A stretch of 27,203 nucleotides of DNA from Fragilaria radians. Lineage: Eukaryota > Bacillariophyta > Fragilariophyceae > Fragilariales > Fragilariaceae. Both the position numbers and the translations under genes were made by a program. Under the pieces are notes generated by a model. The model saw only the letters and a program-made list of their open reading frames with translations. It did no database searches and was not told the origin of the DNA. This document shows positions 16,037 through 24,257 of the stretch, one piece after another; positions within the stretch are counted from its first letter, which is position 1, and each line of letters begins with the position of its first letter. The stretch covers positions 1 to 27,203 of the forward strand of contig CAAAJI010000649.1 in assembly GCA_900642245.1 (NCBI GenBank), given 5' to 3'.

Positions 16037-17049
16037 TGGCCAAGCTCAACCTCCCCCCGCCGATCGACGACCATGTCATCGAAGGCCGCGCGCGGCTGGA
16101 GCTCGACTTCGATCAGCCCTATCTGCTGGGGCCGTTGTTCGGCGATTACGACCGTCACCTGGTGATGATCGAGGACCGGCTCGGCGTTCACATCAACGCC
16201 CGCGGCAATCGCGTGATGATCGAGGGCGAACCGGATGCAGCGGCGCGGGCGCGCGATGTGCTGGTCGGCCTGTACAACCGGCTCGACCAGGGCCAGGATG
16301 TCGATGCCGCCGCGGTTGAAGCCGTGATCGGCATGGCCAACCAGCCGGCGCTCGACGGGATCATCTCGTCCGACGTGGCGCGGCCATCGTCGGTGATGAT
16401 CCGCACGCGCAAGAAAACCATCGTCCCGCGCTCGACGGTACAGACCAAATATATGGAAGCGCTGGCCCGCGACGACATGATCTTCGCGCTTGGGCCGGCA
16501 GGCACCGGCAAGACCTATTTGGCGGTCGCCCAGGCGGTGGCGATGCTGATTTCCGGCCAGGTCGACCGGCTGATCCTGTCCCGACCCGCGGTCGAGGCGG
16601 GCGAGCGGCTCGGCTTCCTCCCGGGCGACATGAAGGACAAGGTCGATCCGTATCTCCGGCCGCTTTACGATGCCCTCTACGACATGCTTCCGACCGAGCA
16701 GGTCGAGCGGCGGATCGCGTCCGGCGAAATCGAAATCGCGCCGATCGCCTTCATGCGCGGCCGCACGCTGAGCGACGCGTTCGTGATCCTCGACGAGGCG
16801 CAGAACACCACCGCGATGCAGATGAAGATGTTCCTGACGCGGTTCGGAATGCGCAGCCGGATGGTGATCTGCGGCGATCCCAACCAGACCGATCTGCCGA
16901 GAGGGACCGAGTCGGGCCTCAACGACGCCGTCGAGAAGCTCGAGGGCATTCCCAAGCTGTCGATAATCCGTTTTTCCTCCAAGGACGTCGTTCGCCATCC
17001 GCTCGTCGGGCGGATCGTCGAGGCCTATGAGGGTCCGGGTTACTTATGA
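16036..17049 (+). CDS. phoH: PhoH-like ATPase (YbeZ type)
   Basis: The 337-residue cytosolic protein has an N-terminal KH-like/basic region and a P-loop ATPase domain related to superfamily 1 helicases. Walker A is GPAGTGKT at 153-160, Walker B VILDEAQ at 250-256, with the diagnostic SRPAVEAGERLGFLPGD (182-198) and FLTRFGMRSRMVICGDPNQTDLP region. YbeZ proteins interact with YbeY and are linked to RNA quality control and ribosome maturation; the biochemical task is only partly known. One-base overlap with miaB upstream and four-base overlap with ybeY downstream (ATGA) show translational coupling. Confidence 0.95.
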   Translation: MAKLNLPPPIDDHVIEGRARLELDFDQPYLLGPLFGDYDRHLVMIEDRLGVHINARGNRVMIEGEPDAAARARDVLVGLYNRLDQGQDVDAAAVEAVIGMANQPALDGIISSDVARPSSVMIRTRKKTIVPRSTVQTKYMEALARDDMIFALGPAGTGKTYLAVAQAVAMLISGQVDRLILSRPAVEAGERLGFLPGDMKDKVDPYLRPLYDALYDMLPTEQVERRIASGEIEIAPIAFMRGRTLSDAFVILDEAQNTTAMQMKMFLTRFGMRSRMVICGDPNQTDLPRGTESGLNDAVEKLEGIPKLSIIRFSSKDVVRHPLVGRIVEAYEGPGYL

Positions 17050-17558
17050 AACTCGACATCATCCTCGACGCCGATCCGGAATGGGACAGTAACACCAGGT
17101 GGGACGAGCTTGCTCGTTCCGCCGCCACTGCTGCCATCGCCGAAAGCGCCTTCCCCCAGCTTGCCGAGGGTCCGCGGTCGGTTGAGATCTCGCTGCGGCT
17201 GGCGGGTGACGAGGAAGTCCGGCTGCTCAACGCCCAATGGCGCGGCAAGGACCGAGCTACCAACGTGCTGTCTTTCCCGATGGCCGAAGGCGCCGAACTT
17301 GCCGCGGCGTTCGAAGCGGGCCCCGAACTGATGCTCGGCGACATCATCATGGCGCATGGGGTGTGTTCGACCGAGGCCGCGGCCAAGGCGATCCCGATTG
17401 ATCGTCACGCGGCCCATCTGATGATTCACGGCACCTTGCACCTGCTCGGCTACGACCATGAGGACGATGCGCAGGCGGCCGACATGGAAGCCCGCGAAGT
17501 ACGCGCCCTCGCCCGGATTGGGATCAACAATCCCTATGCGGCCACGGCGATCGCGTGA
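17046..17558 (+). CDS. ybeY: Endoribonuclease YbeY (rRNA maturation factor)
   Basis: YbeY is a zinc-dependent single-strand endoribonuclease that acts in 16S rRNA 3' end maturation and 70S quality control. The 170-residue product carries the family signature MIHGTLHLLGYDHEDD, giving the three metal ligands His128, His132 and His138 in the HxxxHxxxxxH pattern, and the upstream NVLSFPM and LGDIIMAHG strands. The ATG overlaps the phoH stop by four bases and the protein starts MKLDIILDAD as expected. It sits between its usual partners phoH and corC. Confidence 0.96.
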   Translation: MKLDIILDADPEWDSNTRWDELARSAATAAIAESAFPQLAEGPRSVEISLRLAGDEEVRLLNAQWRGKDRATNVLSFPMAEGAELAAAFEAGPELMLGDIIMAHGVCSTEAAAKAIPIDRHAAHLMIHGTLHLLGYDHEDDAQAADMEAREVRALARIGINNPYAATAIA

Positions 17559-18427
17559 TGGCAAGCACACCAGACGAGGGCCCATCGAGGCTTTGGCGCG
17601 GAATGCGCGCATTGATTTTCGGCGACGACGGCGAGACGACGTTGCGCGACCAGATCGAGGAAGCGATCGACGATGCCGAGGGCGAGCGCCCGATCAGCGG
17701 CGACCTATCCCCGCACGAACGGCAAATGCTCCGCAACCTGCTTCACTTTGGCGACCGCACTGCAGGCGAAGTGGCGGTGCCGCGCGGCGACATCATCGCT
17801 GTGCCCGACACGATCGCCTTCGATGACCTCATCGCTGCCTTTGCGGATGCAGGCCACAGCCGATTGCCGGTCTATGCCAATTCACTCGATCACGTGGTTG
17901 GCATGATCCACATCAAGGACGTGTTTATCGCCAGCCGCGACACCAGCATCGATCGCTCGATCGGTGCGCTGCTGCGGACGCCATTGTTCGTCCCCGAGTC
18001 CATGGGCGTGCTCGAATTGCTCGCGCGGATGCGCGGCGGACGGATGCACCTTGCGATCATCGTCGATGAATTCGGCGGCACCGAGGGGCTGGTCACGATC
18101 GAGGACGTGGTCGAGGAGATCGTCGGCGAGATCGAGGACGAGCACGACGAGGAAGAAACCAGCAGCTTGGTGATGCTCGAGGACGGGGTGTGGGAGGCGG
18201 ATGCCCGGATCGAGCTCGACGAGCTGTCCGCGACGGTCGATCCGCGCCTTGTCTCGGCAGAAGACGAGGTCGACACGCTCGGCGGACTGGTGTTCCTGCT
18301 GGCCGGCCGAATTCCGGCGCAGGGCGAATGCGTCATCCACCCCAGCGGCTGGCGGCTGGAAGCACTCGATTCCGATACAAGGCGAATCCTCCGGGTCCGG
18401 CTTCACGCGCCCGACGCGGTGAGCTGA
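17558..18427 (+). CDS. corC: CorC/YbeX-type protein with tandem CBS domains
   Basis: The 289-residue protein has an N-terminal acidic helical region, two CBS domains (about 72-190) and a C-terminal CorC_HlyC transporter-associated domain (about 205-284). Landmarks are VPRGDIIAVPD, GHSRLPVYA, HLAIIVDEFGGTEGLVTIEDVVEEIVGEIEDE (about 166-197, key D173, E174, F175, G176) and GGLVFLLAGRIP. It lacks membrane segments, as YbeX does. The protein is linked to cobalt/magnesium homeostasis and, in newer work, to ribosome metabolism. The ATG at 17558 shares one base with the ybeY stop; a GTG three bases earlier would overlap by four bases and cannot be excluded. Confidence 0.93.
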   Translation: MASTPDEGPSRLWRGMRALIFGDDGETTLRDQIEEAIDDAEGERPISGDLSPHERQMLRNLLHFGDRTAGEVAVPRGDIIAVPDTIAFDDLIAAFADAGHSRLPVYANSLDHVVGMIHIKDVFIASRDTSIDRSIGALLRTPLFVPESMGVLELLARMRGGRMHLAIIVDEFGGTEGLVTIEDVVEEIVGEIEDEHDEEETSSLVMLEDGVWEADARIELDELSATVDPRLVSAEDEVDTLGGLVFLLAGRIPAQGECVIHPSGWRLEALDSDTRRILRVRLHAPDAVS

Positions 18428-18435
18428 AAAAGATC

Positions 18436-20019
18436 ATGACCGGTCGATCGTCCCTTGGCGCCGCGCTTGCGCTTGGCCTGCTGTCAGCATTTGCGTTCCA
18501 GCCATTCGGGCTGTGGCTGCTGATGCCGTTGGCCTTTGCGTTCCTGTGCGAGCTCATCGCCCGCGCACCGACCCTGCGCCGGACATTGCTGCTCGGCTGG
18601 CTATTCAGCGTCGGCCAGTTCGTAGTGGGGCTTAACTGGATCGCCACCGCCTTCACCTTTCAGGCAGCGATGCCGGCGTGGCTCGGGTGGGTCGCGGTCG
18701 TATTGCTCTCCTTCTACCTCGCAATTTACCCGATGCTTGGCGTCGGCCTCGCGTGGCGCTTCGGGCGCGAACGACCAATCGCGTTGGTGCTGGCGTTGGC
18801 CGGCGGCTGGGCGATCACCGAGTGGCTCCGCGGGACGATGTTCACCGGCTTCGCCTGGAACCCGGTCGGTGCGGCACTGGTCGATACGCCGTTGCTCGGC
18901 GCGAGTCGGCTGATCGGCACCTACGGCTTGTCTGCGACCCTCGTGCTGATAGGCGGCGCGTTGTGGCTCCTGTCTCGCCGGGAGTGGCGCGCTCCGGCTG
19001 GCCTGGCCACTGCGCTGCTATTGCTGAGCTTGTTTCCAGTTCCCCCCGAGGCACCGGTTTCGGTGGCGCCGGATCGACGCGGCGAAGATCCTGGCGGCAC
19101 GGTCATCCTTCGCCCGATCCGCATCGTCCAGCCGAATATCGGCCAGGAGGACAAGTGGCGCGAAGGCCTTGGCGAGGAGGCTTTCGCCCGCCTCGAACGC
19201 CTTTCGGCTGACGCGCCCGGGGGGCAGCAACGCCCACCGCGCCTTTTGTTCTGGCCGGAGGTGGCGGTCCCCGAGCCATTCCAGTTACTCGACGTAAATC
19301 GTGCACCACTGCCGGTGGAATTGCCGGCGATGCCGCGCGCAATTCAGTCGATTCGCCCGGGCGATGTGCTGCTGACCGGGGCATTCGCGCTGATTGCCGA
19401 GGCCGATGGCAAGATTGTCGGAAACACCAATAGCGTGTTTGCGCTCGAGCGGTCCGGCAACGTCCTCGGTCGCTATGACAAGGCGCACCTCGTCCCTTAT
19501 GGCGAATATCTGCCGATGCGGCCGCTGCTCTCGCGGATCGGCTTGTCCCAACTCGCACCCGGTCAGGGGGATACGACCTACGGGCCCGGCCCGAGGACCA
19601 TCGACCTCGGGGCGTTTGGAAAAGTGGGATTGCAAGTCTGCTACGAGATCATTTTCTCGGGGGACGTGGTCGACCCGCGCAACCGTCCGGACTTCCTGTT
19701 CAATCCTTCGAACGATGCCTGGTTCGGCGCCTGGGGCCCGCCACAGCACCTTGCGCAGGCACGGATGCGCGCCGCGGAGGAGGGCCTGCCCGTCGTTCGT
19801 TCGACCCCGACCGGCATCAGCGCGGTGATCGATGCGCGCGGCCGCTTGCTGCACTCGCTCGGATGGAAGACGGCGGGGACGATCGATTCGATCCTGCCCT
19901 CGCCACTTGCACCGACCTTGTTTGCCCGGGTCGGCAATCTCATTCCCCTGACGCTCGGCTTCCTCCTACTGTTCGCGGCGATTGCACTCGGTCGGAGCCG
20001 TCGCTACAGCGGGACATAA
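18436..20019 (+). CDS. lnt: Apolipoprotein N-acyltransferase
   Basis: Lnt is the inner-membrane enzyme that adds the third acyl chain to the N-terminal cysteine of lipoproteins. The 527-residue protein has about six hydrophobic segments in residues 1-200, a periplasmic nitrilase-like domain from about 227 to 495 and a final membrane helix at about 498-520. The catalytic triad is visible as Glu275 (FWPEVAVPEP), Lys349 (RYDKAHLVPYGEYLP) and Cys402 (GLQVCYEIIFS), matching E267/K335/C387 of E. coli. The ATG at 18436 gives the hydrophobic start; the open frame further upstream overlaps corC and has no homology. Several lipoproteins in this window are potential substrates. Confidence 0.96.
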   Translation: MTGRSSLGAALALGLLSAFAFQPFGLWLLMPLAFAFLCELIARAPTLRRTLLLGWLFSVGQFVVGLNWIATAFTFQAAMPAWLGWVAVVLLSFYLAIYPMLGVGLAWRFGRERPIALVLALAGGWAITEWLRGTMFTGFAWNPVGAALVDTPLLGASRLIGTYGLSATLVLIGGALWLLSRREWRAPAGLATALLLLSLFPVPPEAPVSVAPDRRGEDPGGTVILRPIRIVQPNIGQEDKWREGLGEEAFARLERLSADAPGGQQRPPRLLFWPEVAVPEPFQLLDVNRAPLPVELPAMPRAIQSIRPGDVLLTGAFALIAEADGKIVGNTNSVFALERSGNVLGRYDKAHLVPYGEYLPMRPLLSRIGLSQLAPGQGDTTYGPGPRTIDLGAFGKVGLQVCYEIIFSGDVVDPRNRPDFLFNPSNDAWFGAWGPPQHLAQARMRAAEEGLPVVRSTPTGISAVIDARGRLLHSLGWKTAGTIDSILPSPLAPTLFARVGNLIPLTLGFLLLFAAIALGRSRRYSGT

Positions 20020-20060
20020 CGAAAGCTTTATATCTTCAAATTGCAGGAATTCAGCCGCTC
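20020..20060 (+). promoter_or_regulatory. AT-rich metK leader
   Basis: The 41 bases between lnt and metK are strikingly AT-rich in their first half (GAAAGCTTTATATCTTCAAA) against GC-rich neighbours. TATATC at 20029-20034 could be a -10 box, but no good -35 lies 16-18 bases upstream. AGGA at 20045-20048 is the ribosome binding site, 12 bases before the ATG. The leader is short for a riboswitch and I could not fold a convincing stem; a promoter is the more likely reading. Confidence 0.35.
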
Positions 20061-21272
20061 ATGCGCAGCAACTATCTCTTCACGTCCGAATCGGTTTCCG
20101 AAGGCCACCCTGACAAGGTCGCGGACCAGATTAGCGACGCCATCGTCGACCTGTTTCTCGCCAAGGATCCTGAAGCGCGCATTGCGTGCGAAACGCTGAC
20201 GACCACCCAGCTGGTCGTTGTTGCCGGCGAGATCCGCTGCAAGGGCGTGTACGAAGACGGCATTTGGGCCGACGGCGCGCTCGACGAGATTGAAACCACC
20301 GTCCGCGAAACGGTCAGGAAGATCGGTTACGAGCAGGAGGGCTTCCACTGGGAGACCTTCCGCTTCGAGAATAATCTCCATGGCCAGTCGGCTCATATCG
20401 CGCAGGGCGTCGATGCCAGCGGCAACAAGGATGAGGGCGCCGGCGACCAGGGCATCATGTTCGGCTATGCCAGCGACGAGACCCCCGACTTCCTCCCCGC
20501 GACGCTTTACTACAGCCACAAGATCCTCGAGCGGATGGCGGCCGACCGCCACTCCGGCGTGGCCCAGTTTCTGGAGCCCGACGCCAAGAGCCAGGTTACC
20601 CTCCGCTATGAATCGAGCAAGCCCGTGGCAGCCACCGCGATCGTCGTCTCGACTCAGCATGCGCGGGGATACGACCAGGGCGACCAGGAAGCCGAACTCC
20701 ATGCCTATGTGAAGCGGGTCGTTGCCGACGTGCTTCCGGCGCACCTGCTCGGTGACGAGACCGTCTACCACATCAACCCGACCGGCAGCTTTGAGATTGG
20801 CGGACCCGACGGGGACGCTGGCCTCACGGGGCGCAAGATCATCGTCGACACCTACGGCGGCGCGGCCCCCCACGGCGGCGGCGCGTTCAGCGGCAAGGAT
20901 CCGACCAAGGTCGACCGCTCGGCCGCCTACATGGCACGCTACCTCGCCAAGAATATCGTCGCCGCGGGGTATGCCACCCGCTGCACGATCCAGCTCGCCT
21001 ATGCGATCGGGGTGAGCGAACCGCTGTCGCTATACGTCGATACTCACAGCACCGGCACGGTCGACGACGGGGCGCTTGAGACCGCGATCCACAAAATCGA
21101 TAAACTCGGCAAGCTGACCCCGCGCGGGATCCGCACCCATCTGTCGCTCAACAAGCCGATCTACTCCCCGACCGCCGCTTATGGTCACTTCGGCCGCAAG
21201 CCGGAGGGAGACCTGTTCCCGTGGGAAAAGACCGATCTCGCCGACGATCTGAAAGCCGCGCTGGCCGGCTGA
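20061..21272 (+). CDS. metK: S-adenosylmethionine synthase
   Basis: MetK makes S-adenosylmethionine from methionine and ATP in the cytosol. The 403-residue protein shows the family landmarks: SESVSEGHPDKVADQISDA near the N-terminus with the ATP/phosphate-binding His16, the GAGDQGIMFGYA signature at 126-137 and GGGAFSGKDPTKVDRSAAY at 272-290. The ATG at 20061 gives the standard start MRSNYLFTSESV; the frame remains open upstream within lnt but has no homology. SAM is the donor for MiaB, TrmB and the ICMT-type enzyme, all encoded in this window. It is convergent with a minus-strand gene 23 bases away. Confidence 0.97.
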   Translation: MRSNYLFTSESVSEGHPDKVADQISDAIVDLFLAKDPEARIACETLTTTQLVVVAGEIRCKGVYEDGIWADGALDEIETTVRETVRKIGYEQEGFHWETFRFENNLHGQSAHIAQGVDASGNKDEGAGDQGIMFGYASDETPDFLPATLYYSHKILERMAADRHSGVAQFLEPDAKSQVTLRYESSKPVAATAIVVSTQHARGYDQGDQEAELHAYVKRVVADVLPAHLLGDETVYHINPTGSFEIGGPDGDAGLTGRKIIVDTYGGAAPHGGGAFSGKDPTKVDRSAAYMARYLAKNIVAAGYATRCTIQLAYAIGVSEPLSLYVDTHSTGTVDDGALETAIHKIDKLGKLTPRGIRTHLSLNKPIYSPTAAYGHFGRKPEGDLFPWEKTDLADDLKAALAG

Positions 21273-21296
21273 GCCCTCGCATGGGTCGTGCGGGCT
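21272..21296. terminator. Possible bidirectional hairpin between convergent genes
   Basis: AGCCC (21272-21276) and GCA (21279-21281) pair with TGC (21289-21291) and GGGCT (21292-21296), leaving a two-base bulge and a seven-base loop. The hairpin exactly fills the gap between the metK stop and the stop of the convergent gene. There is no T-run, so it is a weak terminator candidate at best. Confidence 0.3.
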
Positions 21297-21649
21297 TACG
21301 CTTCCTCGCAGCGGACCGGGATGCGGCGCTTCTGGTAAGTCAGGGTGCCGCGCCACGCGCGCCTGGCGTAGCTGAGCCGGAGCGAGGCGATCACCGCCAT
21401 GTGGTCTGGGTCGGCTAGGTCGACCCAGGTCACCTCATTCCCCGACCAGCTGCGGGCGATTTCGCTTGGCACGACCGCGCCGTCCACCTGAAGTTCGGCA
21501 TTGAGCAAGGCCGGGACGGCGGCGTGGCCAAACAGCATGTGGATGCTCGCTCCCTTGCCAGAGCAGATCATCCCCTGGGTTGCCTGCACCGGCGCGGCGC
21601 AAGCCAGTCCTGCCGCGAGCGCGACTGCATATCGAGTCCGACCTGTCAT
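21296..21649 (-). CDS. Small exported protein of unknown function
   Basis: With the ATG at 21649 the product has 117 residues and a convincing signal peptide (MTGRTRYAVALAAGLACAAPVQA, cleavage near residue 23). The mature part of about 94 residues starts TQGMICSGKGASIHMLFG and ends with a Tyr/Arg-rich segment and a near-terminal Cys. Its two cysteines, one near each end, could form a disulphide in the periplasm. I do not recognise the family. A longer reading from 21685 would bury the signal peptide behind 12 residues. It lies 44 bases downstream of the PAP2 phosphatase gene on the same strand and may share its transcript. Confidence 0.75.
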   Translation of the reverse strand: MTGRTRYAVALAAGLACAAPVQATQGMICSGKGASIHMLFGHAAVPALLNAELQVDGAVVPSEIARSWSGNEVTWVDLADPDHMAVIASLRLSYARRAWRGTLTYQKRRIPVRCEEA

Positions 21650-21693
21650 AGGTCGCAGGCTGACCCGACCGGCCGGAAAAGACAAGCGGCGCC

Positions 21694-22272
21694 TCAGTCG
21701 GGCGGGACCACCAGGCGCGCAATCCCCACCGCCACCAGTCCGAAGACGGCCCCGACCACGACGTCGGACAAGAAGTGGTTCTTGCTCGGCAATTGCGCCG
21801 CGGCGATCGCCGTAGCTGCCACGGCGACCGGCGCAAGGGTCCCAGGATAATCGACCACGACCGCACCCGCGACCGCCGAGACCCCCGCGCTATGGCCGGA
21901 CGGCATCGATTGGAGCTCATGCGCAGGGCTATGGCCCGGAGCCAATTTATAACGCCCATTGAGCGCCTCGTCCGGCCGGCTGCGGTCGAGGCCATCCTTG
22001 ACGAATGCCTTGCCGAGTGTCGCCACGCTGTGCGCCAGTGCCATCCGCAAACCCGTACGTAGCAGCTTGCGGTCGGAGCCAGCGAGACCCGCGGCAATTA
22101 CCGACGCGCAAAGCACGCGCAGCGGGGGCTGGTCCCCGAGTTCAGCGAACCGCGCGATCGCCCGTCCAACGCCGCTGCCCTCATCGACCGCAACCGATTG
22201 GGCAATCGCAAGGTCGTTTCGCTCGACCGCCTTCAGAAGGCGCTTGGAGCGGGCCTTTGTCTTTTTTGTCAT
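21694..22272 (-). CDS. PAP2-family membrane phosphatase
   Basis: This 192-residue product has the type 2 phosphatidic acid phosphatase motifs: KxxxxxxRP as Lys92 to Arg99-Pro100 (KDGLDRSRP), PSGH at 124-127 with the proton-donor His127, and a third motif with the nucleophile His166 and Asp170 (KNHFLSD). In the canonical third motif SRxxxxxHxxxD an Arg precedes the His by six; here the segment reads PSKNHFLSD, shortened and with Lys for Arg. Hydrophobic stretches occur at about 51-64, 128-160 and 171-190. The ATG at 22272 follows the divergent gap; longer readings overlap trmB and lack homology. Likely substrates are lipid phosphates or undecaprenyl pyrophosphate, not resolvable here. Confidence 0.85.
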   Translation of the reverse strand: MTKKTKARSKRLLKAVERNDLAIAQSVAVDEGSGVGRAIARFAELGDQPPLRVLCASVIAAGLAGSDRKLLRTGLRMALAHSVATLGKAFVKDGLDRSRPDEALNGRYKLAPGHSPAHELQSMPSGHSAGVSAVAGAVVVDYPGTLAPVAVAATAIAAAQLPSKNHFLSDVVVGAVFGLVAVGIARLVVPPD

Positions 22273-22356
22273 TGGCGTCCAACGCGCGGAATCGCGCCAT
22301 GGGGCCGACCCAAGACATTGCGGCGAACCGCGCGGGGCTTTAGGCGGCGCTGGGCC

Positions 22357-23046
22357 ATGACCGCACCCGACCCGACCACGCTTAATCGCCTCTATGGCCG
22401 CTCGACCGGGCATCGGTTGCGCGTGGAACAGGCCGCGCTGGTCGAGACATTGTTGCCGCAAATTTCCGTACCGGCCGAGGGCGAGATCACGGCCGAGCGC
22501 CTGTTTGGCGATGCACGCCCGCTCCATCTCGAAATCGGCTTTGGCTCGGGCGAGCATCTCGCTTACCGCGCCGACCTGCTGCCGGATCACGGCTTCATAG
22601 GTTGCGAGCCCTTCCTCAACGGGGTCGCCACCGCCCTGACCCATGTCCGCGACAAACATCTTGCCAACGTGCGGCTGTGGATGGGCGACGCGCTCGACGT
22701 GCTTCGCCGCCTACCCGATGAAAGCCTGGGCTTTCTCTATCTTCTGCACCCCGACCCGTGGCCCAAGAACCGCCACGCCAAGCGGCGGATGATGAACGAC
22801 GGCCCGCTCGAGCTGATCGCCACCAAACTCCGTCCCGGCGGTGAGTTCAGGATGGCAACCGACCATCCGGTCTACCTCGCCCATGCGCTGATGCTGATGC
22901 AACGCCATCGCCATCAGTTCGAGTGGCTGGTCCAGGCGCCGTCCGACTGGCTGACCTACCCCGGCGGTTGGCCGGAGACGCGCTATGCCGCCAAGGCCCG
23001 CCGCGAAGGGCGGATGCCCCACCAGTTCCGCTACCGCCGGCGCTAG
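22357..23046 (+). CDS. trmB: tRNA (guanine-N7-)-methyltransferase
   Basis: TrmB methylates N7 of G46 in the tRNA variable loop using SAM. The 229-residue protein has the class I methyltransferase glycine motif LEIGFGSGEHL (58-68), the family signature HPDPWPKNRHAKRRM (131-145) and the late FRMATDHPVYLAHAL segment. The ATG at 22357 gives the normal length; an open extension upstream overlaps the phosphatase gene and has no homology. It lies only three bases from the convergent sugar dehydrogenase gene. In related genomes trmB often follows metK directly; here two minus-strand genes separate them. Confidence 0.95.
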   Translation: MTAPDPTTLNRLYGRSTGHRLRVEQAALVETLLPQISVPAEGEITAERLFGDARPLHLEIGFGSGEHLAYRADLLPDHGFIGCEPFLNGVATALTHVRDKHLANVRLWMGDALDVLRRLPDESLGFLYLLHPDPWPKNRHAKRRMMNDGPLELIATKLRPGGEFRMATDHPVYLAHALMLMQRHRHQFEWLVQAPSDWLTYPGGWPETRYAAKARREGRMPHQFRYRRR

Positions 23047-23049
23047 GAC

Positions 23050-24201
23050 TTATTTGGCCGGATCGAGCCTGATCAACCGGCCCTTGTCCTCGAGCAGATA
23101 GACGAACCCTTCGGGACCCTGATCCACGGCACGGATGCGCGCGCCCATCGGCCAGTTCTCGGCCTTGGTCGCGCGGTCGCCATTGATATCGATCCGGATC
23201 AGCGCCTCGCCCGACAAAGCCGGGACCAGCGCATCGCCCTTCCACGCGGCGAACTTGTCCCCGGTGTAGATCATCAGCCCGCCTGGTGAGATCGATGGTG
23301 TCCAGTTGATCTTGGGCGGCTCGAAGCCGTCGCCTGCTTTATGATCGGGGATTCCGCCGCCGCCATAATTGCTTCCGTTCGACGCCCTGGGCCAACCGTA
23401 ATTCTTGCCCGCCACGATCAGATTGACCTCGTCGCCGCCCTCCGGCCCCATCTCGCTTTCCCACAAGCGGCCATCAGGAGCGAATGCGATGCCGAGAGGA
23501 TTGCGATGACCGATGGTCCAGAATTGCGCTGCGACCCCGCCTTGCGCGGCCCACGGGTTGCCCGGCGCGGGAAGTCCCTCGTCAGTCAAGCGGAGCACCT
23601 TGCCGAGGTTGCCGCTCATGTCCTGTGCAGGCGTGAACTTCTGGCGGTCGCCGGACGTGAGGTAGAGCAATCCATCTGGTCCAAATGCGATGCGATGCGC
23701 GAAATGCCCATTGCCCGAAACTTTGGGCGCCTGACGCCAAATAATCTTGAACCCGTCGATCCGCGGCGCCCCGCTGCCAAGGATTAGCCGGCCGTAGCCG
23801 AGCACCGCGCCGCTCCCGCCCTCGCCCGTCTCGACGAAGCTCAGATAGACCCGCTGGTTGCCCGCGAAGCAGGGGTGGACGACGACATCGCCAAGCCCGC
23901 CTTGCCCCGCGACGTTGACCTGCGGCACACCGCTTACCGCCTGGCGCTGCCCGGTCGCCACATCGACCAGCCACAGCTGGCCTTCACGCTCGCTGACCAG
24001 TGCCATGTTTGTCACGGCAACGCCGCTTCCCGGAAGGAAATCCATTGCCCATGGGGAGGAGAATTTCGCAACTTCGGCGACGGTAAACGGACGCCCGGAA
24101 GCCTGGCGCTCGGACGGCTGCGCATTTCCCGGCGTCGCTTGCCCGCAGGCGGCGGTCGCGGGCAGCAGCAGCAGCGCCGCTTGCCAAAATCGGCGATGCA
24201 T
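23050..24201 (-). CDS. PQQ-dependent sugar dehydrogenase-like lipoprotein (soluble GDH/YliI family)
   Basis: The 383-residue exported protein is a six-bladed beta-propeller of the glucose/sorbosone dehydrogenase family, which oxidises sugars in the periplasm with PQQ. Landmarks are GGLGDVVVHPCF, the HFAHRIAFGPDGLLYLTSGDR segment with the likely catalytic His, FWTIGHRNPLGIAFAPDGRLWESEMGPEGGDEVNLIVAGKNYGWP (about 245-290, key residues H252, R253, N254, E267, G270, D274, E275, N282, Y283, G284, W285) and ISPGGLMIYTG. The ATG at 24201 gives a lipoprotein signal with lipobox TAAC at about 16-19. An ATG at 24264 has a better ribosome binding site (AAAGGA) but would add 21 residues ahead of the signal and overlap the divergent gene. 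PQQ genes are not in the window, so the cofactor is inferred from the family. Confidence 0.88.
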   Translation of the reverse strand: MHRRFWQAALLLLPATAACGQATPGNAQPSERQASGRPFTVAEVAKFSSPWAMDFLPGSGVAVTNMALVSEREGQLWLVDVATGQRQAVSGVPQVNVAGQGGLGDVVVHPCFAGNQRVYLSFVETGEGGSGAVLGYGRLILGSGAPRIDGFKIIWRQAPKVSGNGHFAHRIAFGPDGLLYLTSGDRQKFTPAQDMSGNLGKVLRLTDEGLPAPGNPWAAQGGVAAQFWTIGHRNPLGIAFAPDGRLWESEMGPEGGDEVNLIVAGKNYGWPRASNGSNYGGGGIPDHKAGDGFEPPKINWTPSISPGGLMIYTGDKFAAWKGDALVPALSGEALIRIDINGDRATKAENWPMGARIRAVDQGPEGFVYLLEDKGRLIRLDPAK

Positions 24202-24257
24202 CCGATGGGCGTTGCCGGTCGTTTGTGATTTGCCATTCCACTTCAGGAAGTTTTCGC

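Noticed and set aside
14708..16998. Two long minus-strand open frames opposite miaB and phoH (about 370 residues each)
   Set aside because: Both mirror well-supported plus-strand genes, have no ribosome binding sites or recognisable domains, and reflect high third-position GC.
22299..22343. Possible 14-residue leader peptide upstream of trmB
   Set aside because: An ATG with an in-frame TAG exists, but there is no ribosome binding site, no terminator or attenuator structure after it, and no codon bias suggesting a sensing role.
23037..23066. Hairpin between convergent trmB and the sugar dehydrogenase gene
   Set aside because: Only about five GC pairs with a 15-base loop and no T-run; it lies largely in coding sequence.
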